Program-made: the position numbers and the translations under genes
DNA from: Tubulanus polymorphus
Taxonomy: Eukaryota > Nemertea > Palaeonemertea > Tubulaniformes > Tubulanidae
DNA length: 64,000 nucleotides
Direction of reading: 5' to 3'
Assembly (NCBI RefSeq): GCF_964204645.1
Contig: NC_134031.1
Coordinates: forward strand, 10,580,501 to 10,644,500
The notes under the pieces: model-generated
Databases searched by the model: none
Told to the model about the DNA's origin: nothing
The model's input: the letters and a program-made list of their open reading frames with translations, nothing else
In this document: one piece after another, positions 1 through 10,867 of the stretch
Layout of the letters: each line of letters begins with the position of its first letter
Position numbering within the stretch: the first letter of the stretch is position 1

Positions 1-1244
1 GAAACGCGCCTATAGGTGGATCGGTCGAACTAAAATATTTCCCAGATTTCATACCCCGTTCTGGAGGGGGAAATGAAAATGTTCCAGGCCGACATTCACC
101 CCATAATTGCGTATCCAATCGAGCCCATTCTCTCGAAACCGCCGACGATTCCCGTAAAACGTTAAGATCGGAGTCCGGAGGGCGATAAGCTTCCATTGAC
201 TCACCGACCAGAGGAGCTGATGTGGGCTTAGCGCAAGTTGCCCCGTGCTTGACAAAGAACTCACTTATCATCGCTCTAAATGGCATGTCCCCCGCTGGTT
301 CGGATAAAACTGAACGGGACGGAGATACATTGCGAGCCAGGGAAGCCCCCATCGTCTGGGGCAACCCACAATTGCTCGCGACAGGAACGACCCCAGAAGG
401 AATTGCCGCTTCTGGAACCGGATCCTCATTGAAATCAGACCCTACCGCAGCATCGAGGAATTCAGATACCTACTAGAAGAATCGCCTTCATCGCTAACCG
501 ACGTCGACGAACGATGAGAAGACCGACGGCGAAACTTCCGACAATAACTATCGTAGTCCCTCTCGCGATCAAACCTTGATCTGCGAGAAGGAGATCTTGC
601 TCGTTTATTACGCTCACGGCGTTTAGATCTAGTGGAAGAGCGAGCTCTATCCCCGGAGCGACGATCAGAATCAGACGATGAACGTACCGGATGTTTTGAA
701 CCGGATGACGTCTGGACCGGACCGGTGCCCGAACCGGACCGATGCCCGACCCGGATGGGACCGGTACCAACCGAACCGGCGCGGGCAGTTCCCGACTACC
801 GCGGCGCGCGCTCGGTTCAGAACATGTAGTCTGAACCGGCCGAACTGGTGAACGACCAGGGACCGGTGAATGACCGGAGACCGGTGCCGGTGAACCGGCG
901 TTCCTCCCCGGTGAACGGAATTGGGAAGCCGATCGTACCAGAACGACCGGCGACCGCTCCGCTATACGACTAGAAACAGGATTAGAGACGTCGGTTGGCA
1001 CGTCGGCCGAAACCGACGAATCCCTGCTAATAACTCGACGACGATCTCTTAGTTTAAGAGCCTTATCGGCCCGAAGCCAAAGGTCCTTGGACCACATCTC
1101 GCAAATCTTGCAAGGATTGCTCCTTGCACATATTTGACCGGATTTGCGCCTGCACGACGCACACGAATCGTGGTTGTCCCAGGCACCAAACAAATGCCCG
1201 CATCCCTCCCCGCCACGATGTTGACCCTTAGGAGGGGGTGGCAT
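1..1244 (-). pseudogene. DIRS-A gag-like protein, copy 0, internally deleted
   Basis: The reading starts at the ATG at 1244-1242 (MPPPPKGQHRGG). It has a short Cys-rich N-terminal region (CGHLFG, SCASC, CKIC), then a long Arg/Ser/Pro-rich low-complexity stretch, which suggests a nucleic-acid-binding coat protein. The frame breaks near 470, where about 215 bp present in the 31.7 kb copy is missing. The remaining part to base 1 is in another frame. DIRS gag proteins are poorly conserved, so the identification rests on position ahead of RT in the longer copies. Confidence 0.6.
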
Positions 1245-1446
1245 AATTATCCTGTCACAAAAATTAATTCAATTCAATCAAATTATATTTGTAAATAAAA
1301 TTCTTATGGAAAAATAGAAACCAGGGATAACCCCCAAACCGAACGGACTCACCGTTATGAGAGTGAAAACTCCCTAATATCCTAATTCCCAGATTTTTAC
1401 GGCTAAAAAATCCAACGCGTTCTACTGCGAGAACGCCAAGAAAAAA

Positions 1447-1578
1447 GATGGCGGATTTCGCCGGTGGCTAAATGCAATACCGCAGGGCCGGGTCATATAG
1501 AAAAACCATTGGCGATCAATCCAAATTTAGAAAATATTGGCAAAAACCATAGGAAAGGGTACAGTACTCGACGGAAAT
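1447..1578 (-). repeat. DIRS-A right terminal inverted repeat, copy 0
   Basis: This is the outer end of copy 0. It is nearly identical to 20417-20548 and 37508-37638, and is the inverted complement of the left terminal repeats at 14730 and 31693. Like the other copies it ends in GACGGAAAT. Confidence 0.85.
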
Positions 1579-1613
1579 ATTAGACATCAGATTCGTACCA
1601 ACGATGTAAAACT

Positions 1614-1706
1614 GTAAGCCAGCAGGACTCAAACCTACTTATCACTCAGCACTGATAGTAGATGCAACAACATCACACCTTATCTCACTGAGCTACCTAG
1701 GCCGCC
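1614..1706 (-). repeat. tRNA-like segment, probable SINE head or tRNA relic
   Basis: Read on the minus strand from 1706, the sequence has a box-A-like TAGCTCAGTGAG and, about 55 bases on, a box-B-like GGTTTGAGTCC inside a good 5-bp T-arm (GTAGG/CCTGC, 7-base loop). The acceptor ends do not pair, so this is not a functional tRNA. It sits just outside the DIRS end. Confidence 0.4.
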
Positions 1707-2096
1707 TGATTCGATTCCAAAAAAATACAGCATCGGCAAATAACCATTGCCATATTGCAATTTACAACAAACAAAATTTAAAATCACTGTTTATTTCAAG
1801 TTCAAAATCAAATTTAATCGCTGTTGTGGTCATGGCAAAGATAATAAAAGTTATTTTTCCCCGGACCCAGCGCGCATTACAAAGCGAATCCATCTGCCAA
1901 GTGCGTACAGGGCTGCTACTGCCTCATGAGTGCGCATGAGGCGGGCAGGGCATCTTAAAGTGAAAGCGTATTTTAGAATATGGCCGAACCAATGGAATTT
2001 TACAATTAACTGTCAGTCAACTGATTGATGATACAACAAGGTTCTCGTTGACTTAACAATGATATTTTCCTCCAATAAACAACTCTGGTAAAATTG

Positions 2097-2990
2097 AACA
2101 AGAGCCCCAAGGGGCACTATGGCCAGCCTGTTAGCTCTTTATAAAATGGCAAATGATGCATTCTGTGGGTTAAATTGGTCTAAATACACTCCCAGCTCAA
2201 AGACTACTCAATCCCAGACTGATAATCTACACAATTCAATCGTGTTTTCACAGATAGCACAGACAGCGACTGGAGCAGGCAGGATCAAATACCTCAGATA
2301 AATCTTTTCCCTCTGTCTTGGAATTGAATTTTCTGAAATTTGCTCAATAAAACAAAATTGAATTGGATTTGCTGTTTTACCTTGTTCAAAAAAGTAAAAT
2401 TGAATTGGAATTGATACTTCTTTTGCAAAATAAAATTTGATTGAATTTGCAGATTGAGAACGTGGCTAATACGCATATCAAGGTCATCCATCCGATTTGA
2501 GAAAAAGCTATTTTTCCCGGACTTTGCACAATTGTCAATGATATTTTCTGTAGTACAAATAAAAATATTCCTCCCAAAAACGAAATCAACTAAAGATTTC
2601 ACAGAAATTGATATTGAAACACGCTTTTAGATCTTAAAATAAAACCCGGAAGTAAAACGGTAGACGATACTGCGGGTTCACGTGAACACCTGCTGATCTC
2701 TGCGGCTAAGCCAATCATAGAGGAGTCATTGCTTTCTGATTGGCTTTTTAAAACAGATATTTATGCGATCAGATTTTTGTGAAAAAGCTCATACAAATTC
2801 TAGCAAGGCCTCCTTTCAAAATTTAGCTTCATAGGGGTTGGAGAACTGCTGGATATAATGCTCTAATGAATGATTTGTATGAATATATGCTCAGTTGCAC
2901 AGTCAAAGAGCCTTTACTCTGGAAACGATGTCATTTAAATTTGCTTCATTTGTACAGTAATAGACTCAGCCTGCAGCTGGCCTAATAAAA
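2097..2990 (+). repeat. R1 dispersed repeat, copy a (full length, about 0.9 kb)
   Basis: R1 begins near CAAGAGCCCCAAGGGGCAC, which holds the hairpin GCCCC-AA-GGGGC, and ends near CAGCCTGCAGCTGGCCTAATA. Other copies have CAGCC-TAC-GGCTG near the 3' end followed by CCTAA. The middle is AT-rich (ttgaattggattt repeats), followed by a conserved GATTGGCTTTT block. There is no coding capacity. A hairpin at each end and a CTAA-type 3' end would fit a non-autonomous Helitron/Helentron-like element; that assignment is inference. Confidence 0.6.
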
Positions 2991-4253
2991 TGATCTATCT
3001 TTATTTGTGATATTGTATCATGGATGGTAGCCTAGTTTACCGTTTGATGTTTCGTGTCATTCTTTACTGCTGATGTCAATGCGGACATATCACTACGCGA
3101 TTGCTTAACCCCCTCTCATCCACCAGATAACTAACGAGATAAATGCGATAGAACAACTTCTTGGACCATTAAATGCTAATAATGAGAAGAGTCGGCGCTA
3201 TTTTTTCGTACTACTATTTTCAATCCTACTATTTTACTAACTTCATAGACGTCAACCAATGCTAATAAAATGGAATTCGCTGAATTTGAATTTTTTGCTC
3301 AATAAAGTAAAATTTTATTGAATTTGACCATCTTTACAAAATGAATTTCATTGAATTTGGAATTCGTGCACATGGCTAACTTGCAAATCAAGGTCATCTA
3401 TCCGATTTGAGAAAAAGCAATTTTTCCCAATTGCCAAGTATGAATATTCAGTGCAAAATAAAAATACCTCTCAAAAACCAAACTGACTAATGGGATCACA
3501 GGAATTGATGATTTGTATGAATATATGCTCAGTTGCACAGTCAAAGAGCCTTTACTCTGGAAACGATGTCATTTAAATTTGCTCCATTTGTACAGTAATA
3601 GGCTCAGCCTGCAGCTGGCCTAATAAAATGATCTATCTTTATTTGTGATATTGTATCATGGATGGTAGCCTAGTTTACCGTTTGATGTTTTCGTGTCATT
3701 CTTTACTGCTGATGTCAATGCGGACATATCACTACGCGATTGCTTAACCCCCTCTCATCCACCAGATAACTAACGAGATAAATGCGATAGAACAACTTCT
3801 TGGACCATTAAATCAGAAATCTGGTGAGGCTATGTTGTGGGGAATAATTGAAAAATTATTTTGAGTCATTTTTACCTGTATTTAATGTTTTATGTGAATG
3901 GAGCGACAATTTGAAGTTACTATGAAAATGAGAAGAGTCGGCGCTATTTTTTCGTACTACTATTTTCAATCCTACTATTTTACTAACTTCATAGACGTCA
4001 ACCAATGCTAATAAAATGGAATTCGCTGAATTTGAATTTTTTGCTCAATAAAGTATAATTTTATTGAATTTGACCATCTTTACAAAATGAATTTCATTGA
4101 ATTTGGAATTCGTGCACATGGCTAACTTGCATATCAAGGTCATCTATCCGATTTGAGAAAAAGCAATTTTTCCCGATTGCCAAGTATGAATATTCAGTGC
4201 AAAATAAAAATACCTCTCAAAAACCAAACTGACTAATGGGATCACAGGAATTG
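2872..4253 (+). repeat. Recent direct tandem duplication, unit about 638 bp
   Basis: The sequence from 2872 (gatttgtatgaatatatgc) recurs from 3510 almost without change through about 4253. It includes the R1 3' tail, a unique AT-rich segment and part of the R1 middle. The second unit carries an extra ~115 bp at 3811-3926 that the first lacks. The near identity points to a recent event. Confidence 0.85.
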
Positions 4254-4333
4254 ATCTTGAAATACAATTTCAAATCTTAAAATTAAACCCGGAAATAAAA
4301 CAGTCGTTGATACCGCGGAATCATGTGAACACC

Positions 4334-4672
4334 CATCCTCCCACGGCAGGGATTCGAACCTGATGGCACTGCTACACTCAGCAACGGCATGAAACCCCTG
4401 TCACACTAGACCGAATGGGCAGGTACATGCGCAGCTTTGCCGCACGAAAACTTGCGGCACCAATCAGAGTGCTCGTTGTATAATCGCTGAGGAAAATTTC
4501 AATGAAGAACTATAAATGGGAAAACCCGGGCTAAAATACAACGGGAAATCTGATTGGCTAATAATGATCATCTAAGCTGTGCGTGCAGCTGCGCGTTCGG
4601 TCTAATGTGGCAGGGTTTTGTACTGTGGCAATCTCGATGCCATCAGGTTCCAATCCCTGCCATGGGAGGATG
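4334..4672. mobile_element. MITE with about 85-bp terminal inverted arms and 9-bp target duplication
   Basis: The arms at 4334-4420 and about 4588-4672 are inverted copies (CATCCTCCCACGGCAGGG at the left, complement at the right). GTGAACACC flanks both sides (4325-4333 and 4673-4681). Uninterrupted R1 copies carry this site once (GTGAACACCTGCTGA), which gives a clean empty site. Each arm contains a tRNA box-B-like GGTTCGAATCC or its one-base variant. There is no coding capacity. A 9-bp duplication is typical of Mutator-like elements; the superfamily is inference. Confidence 0.75.
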
Positions 4673-4682
4673 GTGAACACCT

Positions 4683-5496
4683 GAAGACTTCTGCGGCTAA
4701 GCCTATCATAGAAGAGACAGTGCTTTCTGATTGGCTTTAAAACTGACAGTTTTGCTTTCAGATTTTTGTGAAAAACCTGCTGTAAATATTAATGAGGCCC
4801 TTTGTCTGAATTCTGTGCGCTTGAATGCACAATATGTTATACATTATTTTGTTTATTACATCGACGTGGCAAGATAATACATTCGAATAGACGCGCACGT
4901 CAGCACAATAGCACCTCGTGTCTGCATTACATGTATAGTACGTTTGTATGCACGCGGTCACCATTCAGCTGTGTGTGTTGCTTCAGTAATGATAGTATGA
5001 ACAGCACTCTCACACATCGGCGCACACGCATGTAAGCCTCTTACATCAGACAAACTAATCAGCAAAGTATAAGGCCTATGTCAGGCTGAAAAAAACTGCC
5101 TTCTAGAAAGCGATTACTGTTTATTAGCGACCAAACTTGTCGGACTGATCACTTCATCACTTTGACTAGTAACAACCAGAGCGCGGGTTCCCCCTAGTTA
5201 CATCAAAACTGCCGACATTCCCAAAGCAGCCAATCATTACGGTTTCCCATAATTATGCCAAAAGCGCAGGCATTCCCAAAACAACCAATCAGAGCGCAGG
5301 TTTTCACGCGTGCTTCCCGTGCCGTCAATATATGCCATAGTCTAGCCATAATCTTTCAAGGAATCCTGTCAATTTTTTGCATCAAATGATGGAAATAATG
5401 GACAAAACAATAAACTTGATCTAACATTCAATAGTACAAATAAGTTGTATATTGCGAAAAGTGCCGACATTATGTTGTTTCAGAGAAAACTGAATG
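4683..5496. other. Intron of UBR4: R1 remainder and CCAAT-rich segment, no gene seen
   Basis: The R1 3' block continues to about 4800. At 5200-5330 there are two CCAATCA boxes with GC-rich words (AGAGCGC, CACGCGTG) and CCCATAATTATG. Similar wording lies in the R3 repeats at 38.2 kb and 42.8 kb. This may be a decayed promoter-like piece of R3. No convincing ORF. Confidence 0.35.
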
Positions 5497-5560
5497 GTAA
5501 GAATTTGACTGACCTAGGAGACAACATGACGTCATTTGAACAGGATAACAAAGTGGTCAT
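5497..5560. repeat. R5 short dispersed repeat, copy a
   Basis: The words GGTAAGAATTTGACTGACC and AGGAGACAAC, then GAACAGGATAACAAA, recur in order at 9333-9400. Neither copy codes. These are two short homologous pieces of an unnamed repeat. Confidence 0.6.
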
Positions 5561-5673
5561 TCACTAGGTGAACCAACCACAAAAATCTTTGATAAATTTT
5601 CATGTGACAATAGCAATGACAATGTATTACAATGACAATGTATACAACTGGGAGGCTCTTAGAATAAACTTAC

Positions 5674-5810
5674 CTTTGAATTCTTGGAACCGGAGCAGAT
5701 CTGTCAGAGAATGTTCTTTCTGGTGCTGTAGCTGGAATGGCAGCTGTTAGAGCTGCTTCTTTCTGTTGCTGATCATATGCTACTAGTTCACGTCGAGATG
5801 CCATTACTTT
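5674..5810 (-). CDS. UBR4: UBR4 exon 14 of window
   Basis: It encodes 45 residues (KVMASRRELVAYDQQQKEAA...) plus two bases. The acceptor is ATTAG at 5811 and the donor AG/GTAAG. It continues the KIIQ end of exon 13 in phase 0. The first half matches the conserved KV-ASR-EL-YD-QQ stretch of UBR4; the second half is Ala/Pro-rich and looks like a linker. The next exon must be left of base 1, since nothing like the following conserved segment was found in 1-5673. Confidence 0.9.
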
Positions 5811-5917
5811 CTAATTAAATGCAATGATATGGTAAAATATAGAATAATGTATGTATTCAGTGGTGGTAAATGACTAAAAAGAGATAAAAAATGCCTATTG
5901 ATGGAATGATAATGTAT

Positions 5918-6762
5918 ACAAGAGCCCCAAGGGGCACTATGGCCAGCCTTTCAGCTTTTTATAAAATGGCAAATGATGCGATTCTGTGGGTTAAATTTGT
6001 CCAAACACACTCCCAGCTCATAGACTAGTCAATCCCAGGCTAAGAATAATTTACACAATTCAATCCTGTTTTCATAAGTAGCACAGACAGTGACTGGAGC
6101 TGGCAGGAACAAATACCTCAGATAAATCTTTTCCCTTGGTCTTATTGATTTGAATGCGGAATAGAATAGAATTTTCTGGAATTTGCCCAATAAAACAATA
6201 TTGAATTGGATTTGCAGTTTTACCTAGTTCAATAAAGTAAAATTGAATCTGGTTTGATATTCATTTAGCAGAATAAAATTTGATTGAATTTGCAATCCAT
6301 CCATCCGATTTGAGAAAAAGCTATTTTTCCTGGACTTTGCACAATTGTCAATGATATTTTCTGTAGTGCTAATAAAAATATTCCCCCCAAAAACCAAATC
6401 AACTAAAGGTTTACAGAAATTGATATTGAAATATTTTATTAGATCTTAAAATAAAACCCTGAAGTAAAACAGTAGACAATACTGCGGGTTCACATGAACA
6501 CCTGCAGATTTCTGCAGCTAAGCCAATCATAGAGGAGTCATTGCTTTCTGATTGGCCTTTCAAAACAGATATTTCAACGATCAGATTTTCGCGAAAAAGC
6601 TCATATTAATTTTAACTAGGTCCTCTTTCAAAATTCAGGTTCATAGGGGTTGGAGAATGGATAATGCTCAGTTGCACAGTCAAAGAGCCTTTACTCTGGA
6701 AACCTTGTCATTTAAATTCACTCCATTTATATAGTGATAGGCTCGGCCTACGGCTGGCCTGA
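5918..6762 (+). repeat. R1 dispersed repeat, copy b (full length)
   Basis: Starts at ACAAGAGCCCCAAGGGG and ends at CTACGGCTGGCCT, with the same internal order as copy a. It lies in the intron between exons 14 and 13, only 107 bp from exon 14. Confidence 0.65.
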
Positions 6763-7867
6763 AAATTGTGTACCGCCTTGTAGCAGTCCCTATACCAGAT
6801 AATGTGACTCAACCCATGCACCTCACAGGTTGTGGCCATCCTCCCCGCTAAATGATCATAAGGGCAACATGTGACTGTTACAAGTACTCATTCTTCCCAA
6901 AAACAATAGCCCAGTAGAATACCTTCCTGCAACAGTAGTCTAGCTAGACCCAGTCACCTGAATTCTTGAGGAGGCTTGTATCTGTAGAACAGCCCTAAAC
7001 TCCGAAATTACATTAAGTGTTTTTAAAAAGTGTATATTATCTCTTTACTTTGATTAATAACCGCACTTTCTATGCACATTCTTTTTCTTCCTCCTTTACC
7101 ATAGACGCACTCGTCCAAAAAAGCTCTCCAATGCGAAGAATGTGCTGGAGTATCTTTGTGAATGAATTTGGCGAAAAAAGCATTAACTCTTTCACTGATT
7201 ATTCTGCAGCACCTAATTTCCTATATTTATGAATAGCCCAAACTACAAAGAATAACTCATAAATAATGATAACTTTGCGGAAAGAAAAATATAAACATAA
7301 AATATCAGGCTATCACAGTCGCAACATATCTGTTGTCTATAGCTGCCACAAAATCCAAGATGGATAAAAACATTTGAACTATTCATAATACATCCTCCTT
7401 AAGACATTTAGGCTTCGTTTAAACATTCTCATAAGTGTTAAGTTCAGAAAAGAAGAAAGTAATAGATGTGGACATGTAAAAGAACAACAAGATGGCTGTG
7501 CCCAGTCAAGGAAAGAACCTCACCGAATGAGCCTGTGCTAAAAATGAGCACCCAATGAGTCAAAATTAGCTGGCAATCAGCCTACAGAGTTCGCTTGGAA
7601 ATCTATTTCTTTGCTGAGGTGCTGCACATACAGTTTTACATCTTGGCCCAACACCAATGAAGAGCCTTTGACACCAGATCGAACAAGAGATTCGAAATGT
7701 CCCGCCTTTTGCCATAGATAAGTGAGGACTGGTCAATTTTTGGTCTCTACCATAATGTGATGGGCCATCATCCTTTGGCATAAGAATGGTTAGGGATTTC
7801 TCAAATATCTCAATGGTGATGTGAAAGGCTTGATCTACCAGGAACTAATTTGCCACTTTAATGATTT
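6763..7867. other. UBR4 intron sequence, nothing recognised
   Basis: AT-rich, with no repeat shared with the rest of the window that I can see. A 71-codon minus-strand ORF at 7566-7781 has no recognisable motif and no splice context. Confidence 0.5.
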
Positions 7868-8620
7868 TGATGATAGGATAGAATTGAAGAGGATTTTATG
7901 TTTATTTGTTCAATACAATAAAATTTAATTGGATGTGTTCTTTTGTTCAATAAAGTGGAATCGAAATGAATTTGACATTTTTGCTGAATAAAGATTTATT
8001 GAATTTGTAATTCAAGCACATGGCTAATAAGCATATCGAGGTCATCCATCCGATTTAAGAAAACGCAATTTTTCCCAATCCTTGCACAATTTTACAAGAG
8101 TCCCAGGGGCACTATGGCCAGCCTGTCGGCTTTTCATAAATGGCAAATGATGCATTCTGGAGGTTATATTTGTCAAAATGAACTCTCCATCAAAACCTAT
8201 AATTTATACAGTACAATCTTGTTTTCATCGGTAGCACAGACAGGGAGCTGGTAGGAACAAATACCTCAGATCAATCTTTTCCCTCGGTCTTATTGATTTG
8301 AATGCAGAATAGAATTGAATTGGATTTTCTGAAATTAGCTCAATAATACAAAATTGAATTGGATTTGATGTTTTATTTGTTCAATAAAGTAAAATTGAAT
8401 TGGACTTTTTTGCAGAATATTTGATTGAATTTGCAGGTTGAGCACATGACTAATTAACATATAAAGGTCATCCATCCGATTTGAGAAAAAGTTATTTTTC
8501 CCGGACTTTGCATAATTGTCAATGATATTTTCTATAGTGCAAAATAAAAATATTCCACCCAAACACAAAATCACTTAACGATTTTATAGAAATCGATATT
8601 GAAATACAATTTTACCTCTT
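7868..8620 (+). repeat. R1 fragments, copies h (7868-8090) and c (8091-8620)
   Basis: An AT-rich R1 middle segment is followed directly by a new R1 start (ACAAGAGTCCCAGGGGCAC). Copy c stops before the GC-rich R1 3' block. The head-to-tail placement suggests one R1 inserted at or beside another. Confidence 0.55.
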
Positions 8621-8630
8621 TCAATGTCAT

Positions 8631-8705
8631 CGGCGAACCGGTTCGCCGAGAATTGATATGAAATTGATTATCTTATATTGGCGAAAATATTCGCCGATGT
8701 CAATC
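8631..8705. repeat. Paired perfect palindromes (20 bp and 16 bp)
   Basis: TCGGCGAACCGGTTCGCCGA at 8631-8650 is a perfect 20-bp palindrome. About 40 bp on, GGCGAA-AATA-TTCGCC repeats the same half site. The whole block is bounded by TGTCATCGGCGAA and its near complement, so it reads as one larger inverted repeat. It sits at the broken end of R1 copy c. Confidence 0.7.
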
Positions 8706-8739
8706 AGGTGACCTTGCCGCTGATTGGCTAGTTGTTTAA

Positions 8740-9320
8740 CCCTTTCAATACCACAAAGTGTATCCGCTGCTGTACCGGAGGGAATTTAGGGGTTTATAGG
8801 GGTATTTTTGAGGCTTCATAGAATAGTTACCAAGGTATCTGACACAGAAAAATTATATAGCATGCTGTTGATAATTTTTGGGCCAACAAAGTAGACATAA
8901 ACAATTTGGATATAAGTGAACTTGAGGTCAAGGTCACATACTCTCAAGATGGCCGCCATGAAAAAAATTCACGAAAAAGTTTCAGATAAACTGCTCTGTC
9001 TCCCAGCAAAATGCACTGATCTATTCAAGTCCAACTGAAATTGTATGCCATATATCCTTACTTTATGTAGTAAAAATTTCAAAGCAATAGAACAACTAAA
9101 AAATTTATTTTTCCACTCATTTACCAACTTTTCCACCGATATGTCGGAAGGCGGGATGTAAGGGGTTTCATTGGGGTATAATTTCAGGCCTCAGAAAATA
9201 GTTACCTATGTATTTGACACTGATACATTGCATACCATAGTGTTGATAACCTTTGGGCTTACAAATAAGACAAATTATTTGGATATATTTGATCTTGAGG
9301 ATGGACAGTTTCTGGTTGTT
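8740..9320. repeat. Two diverged direct repeats with about 390-bp period
   Basis: The segments starting near 8765 and 9150 share in order: GGAGGG/GGCGGGATGTAAGGGG, GGGGTAT, GAATAGTTACC/AAATAGTTACC, GTTGATAA and TTGGATATA. This pattern is common in intronic repeats of marine invertebrates. R5 copy b follows at 9333-9400. Confidence 0.5.
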
Positions 9321-9670
9321 CAATATTGAGAAAACTGAAAGGTAAGAATTTGACTGACCTAGGAGACAACCTGACATAATTTGAACAGGATAACAAAACA
9401 TAAAGGTAAGTGACGTTGTGGATCATAATAATCATGTCGGGCGTTGACAAACATGATTAGCTCAATAAATATAATCTATCCACACGTAAGACCGTTAAGA
9501 GGTGGAAAAAGGTCTGCTTTTGACTCTTAGAAAGTTGCATCATGAATTTGTATATTCTTTACAAACTGCACAGAAGATTACGTAGATACACTCTGATGCA
9601 ATTTCCCAGGGAATTAGTTGAGAATCTTGTGCGAATGGGTGACTATGAACCCCCGATGAATTGTGGATAC

Positions 9671-9821
9671 GGTATATATACAGAGGAGAACAGGTTAATT
9701 GAGTAAATTGGTGAGTGAGTAAGTAATTAATGTTTGGCAAGGCGTGAAGTAATATACTTAGAAAGAATTGCTCAATTAACTCAATTTACTCAATTAACCT
9801 GTTCTCCTCTGTATATATACC
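9671..9821. repeat. Perfect 40-bp inverted repeat with 71-bp spacer
   Basis: Bases 9671-9710 (GGTATATATACAGAGGAGAA...) and 9782-9821 are exact reverse complements. RNA from here would fold into a 40-bp perfect hairpin. The block is followed by a retroelement-type 3' motif at 9847, so it may be the inverted terminus of a truncated Penelope-like element. Confidence 0.9.
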
Positions 9822-9846
9822 CCTGTTTTTAGTCAATATCTCACAC

Positions 9847-9880
9847 CTGACGATGATCTCTAGGGTGAGATCGAAACGTC
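9847..9880 (+). ncRNA. Hammerhead-like or Penelope-type 3' motif
   Basis: CTGACGA, an extra T, a 6-bp stem GATCTC/GAGATC and then GAAACGTC follow the hammerhead ribozyme core order CTGANGA-stem II-GAAA. Penelope-like elements are known to carry such motifs. The extra T before stem II and the absence of a clear stem I make self-cleavage uncertain. A decayed relative lies on the minus strand at about 14540-14580. Confidence 0.35.
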
Positions 9881-9994
9881 GTGTTTATTATATATTTCAG
9901 ATTGTTCGAATAAATAAATTCTTGATTTTAAATTCTTTTAATCCGTAGATAGTGGGTTTTAATCTTTTTATCCATTCACCACGTTTGAGTGTGG

Positions 9995-10590
9995 TTATCG
10001 TACGAACACAGCTTGTTTAGGTCGATTCAGAAATTTATTCAGTCCTGTATATTTTGGATTACTCTGTATTTCATTTATCAGGAGAGTGAAGAAAAGATGA
10101 CTTTGGATACTACCTTGCGTGACTCCACTAGTTAGACCTACTTATTTCCAAGATGAGACGGTTCCGTTGATTTCACCCACCTGTTTTGTTTGGACCAAAC
10201 TGCTGAGCCATTAAGCAGCCCATCATTGAAACCATGACCTAATAGCTTGTTTAGTAATCGCTGATGTAGTGCCTTATCAAATGCTCTTTCGAAATCCATA
10301 AATATTAATCAAGGCAAAACAGTCGATTTTCTAGAGTCAAATAACCATCTTGTCAAGTCATCCATGGTTTCAAGCATGTAGGCCTAATTGACTGTTTGTA
10401 GACCTTCCTTTTAAAACACTGCATTGACAGATGAACATGATTCTAAATATCCTTAATACTCATCAGCATGGTGCGGCTGCATCAGCATACACTCGATCGT
10501 GGTCAACACAGTATCCAGACAATTAGATCAAGAATACTAGCAAGGCTATGCAGAAAACCCGTTATCGCTGCTTTGCAGCTATACTTGTGA
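9995..10590 (-). pseudogene. LINE reverse transcriptase fragment, copy 1
   Basis: The minus strand reads MDFERAFDKALHQRLLNKL followed by GHGFNDG, the RT motif-A region of jockey/CR1-like LINEs (D-AFD--H--LL-KL). After several stops and frameshifts come SGVTQGS-like and LLINEIQS remnants of motif B. A paralogous piece lies at 29725-30215. Both are dead fragments. The clade is not certain. Confidence 0.75.
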
Positions 10591-10867
10591 TTGTGTTTTG
10601 TCAGTGCTTACATCGTCAATTAAGACAAACTAATTGACATTTCATTGAATCAATTTCAGTTTTATGGCCTGAGCTATTTAACTACGCTTTAATTCAAGAA
10701 TATAAGGTTAGCTAGAATGAGGCAAAGCCTCGAATGCCCTCGGCCTGAAATTCACCGCCACTTGAAGTTACAGGGTTTGTGGTAAATGCGTTAGAAATAT
10801 CATGGCCACGATTATTTCTATAAGAATGATATTGGAGAACATATGTACAAAGTGTAAATAATTTATC

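Larger units (their letters stand above)
1..1578 (-). mobile_element. DIRS-like retrotransposon, family A copy 0 (5' part, cut by window edge)
   Basis: This is the 5' third of a tyrosine-recombinase retrotransposon on the minus strand. It matches the right-hand parts of the copies at 14730-20548 and 31693-37638 almost base for base, including gag and the right terminal repeat ending at 1578 in the shared end CGACGGAAAT. RT and recombinase would lie left of base 1. Relative to the 31.7 kb copy it lacks about 215 bp of gag at position ~470. Whether the unseen part is intact is unknown. Confidence 0.85.

Noticed and set aside
7566-7781. Minus-strand 71-codon ORF as a gene
   Set aside because: No motif, no splice context and no homologous copy in the window.
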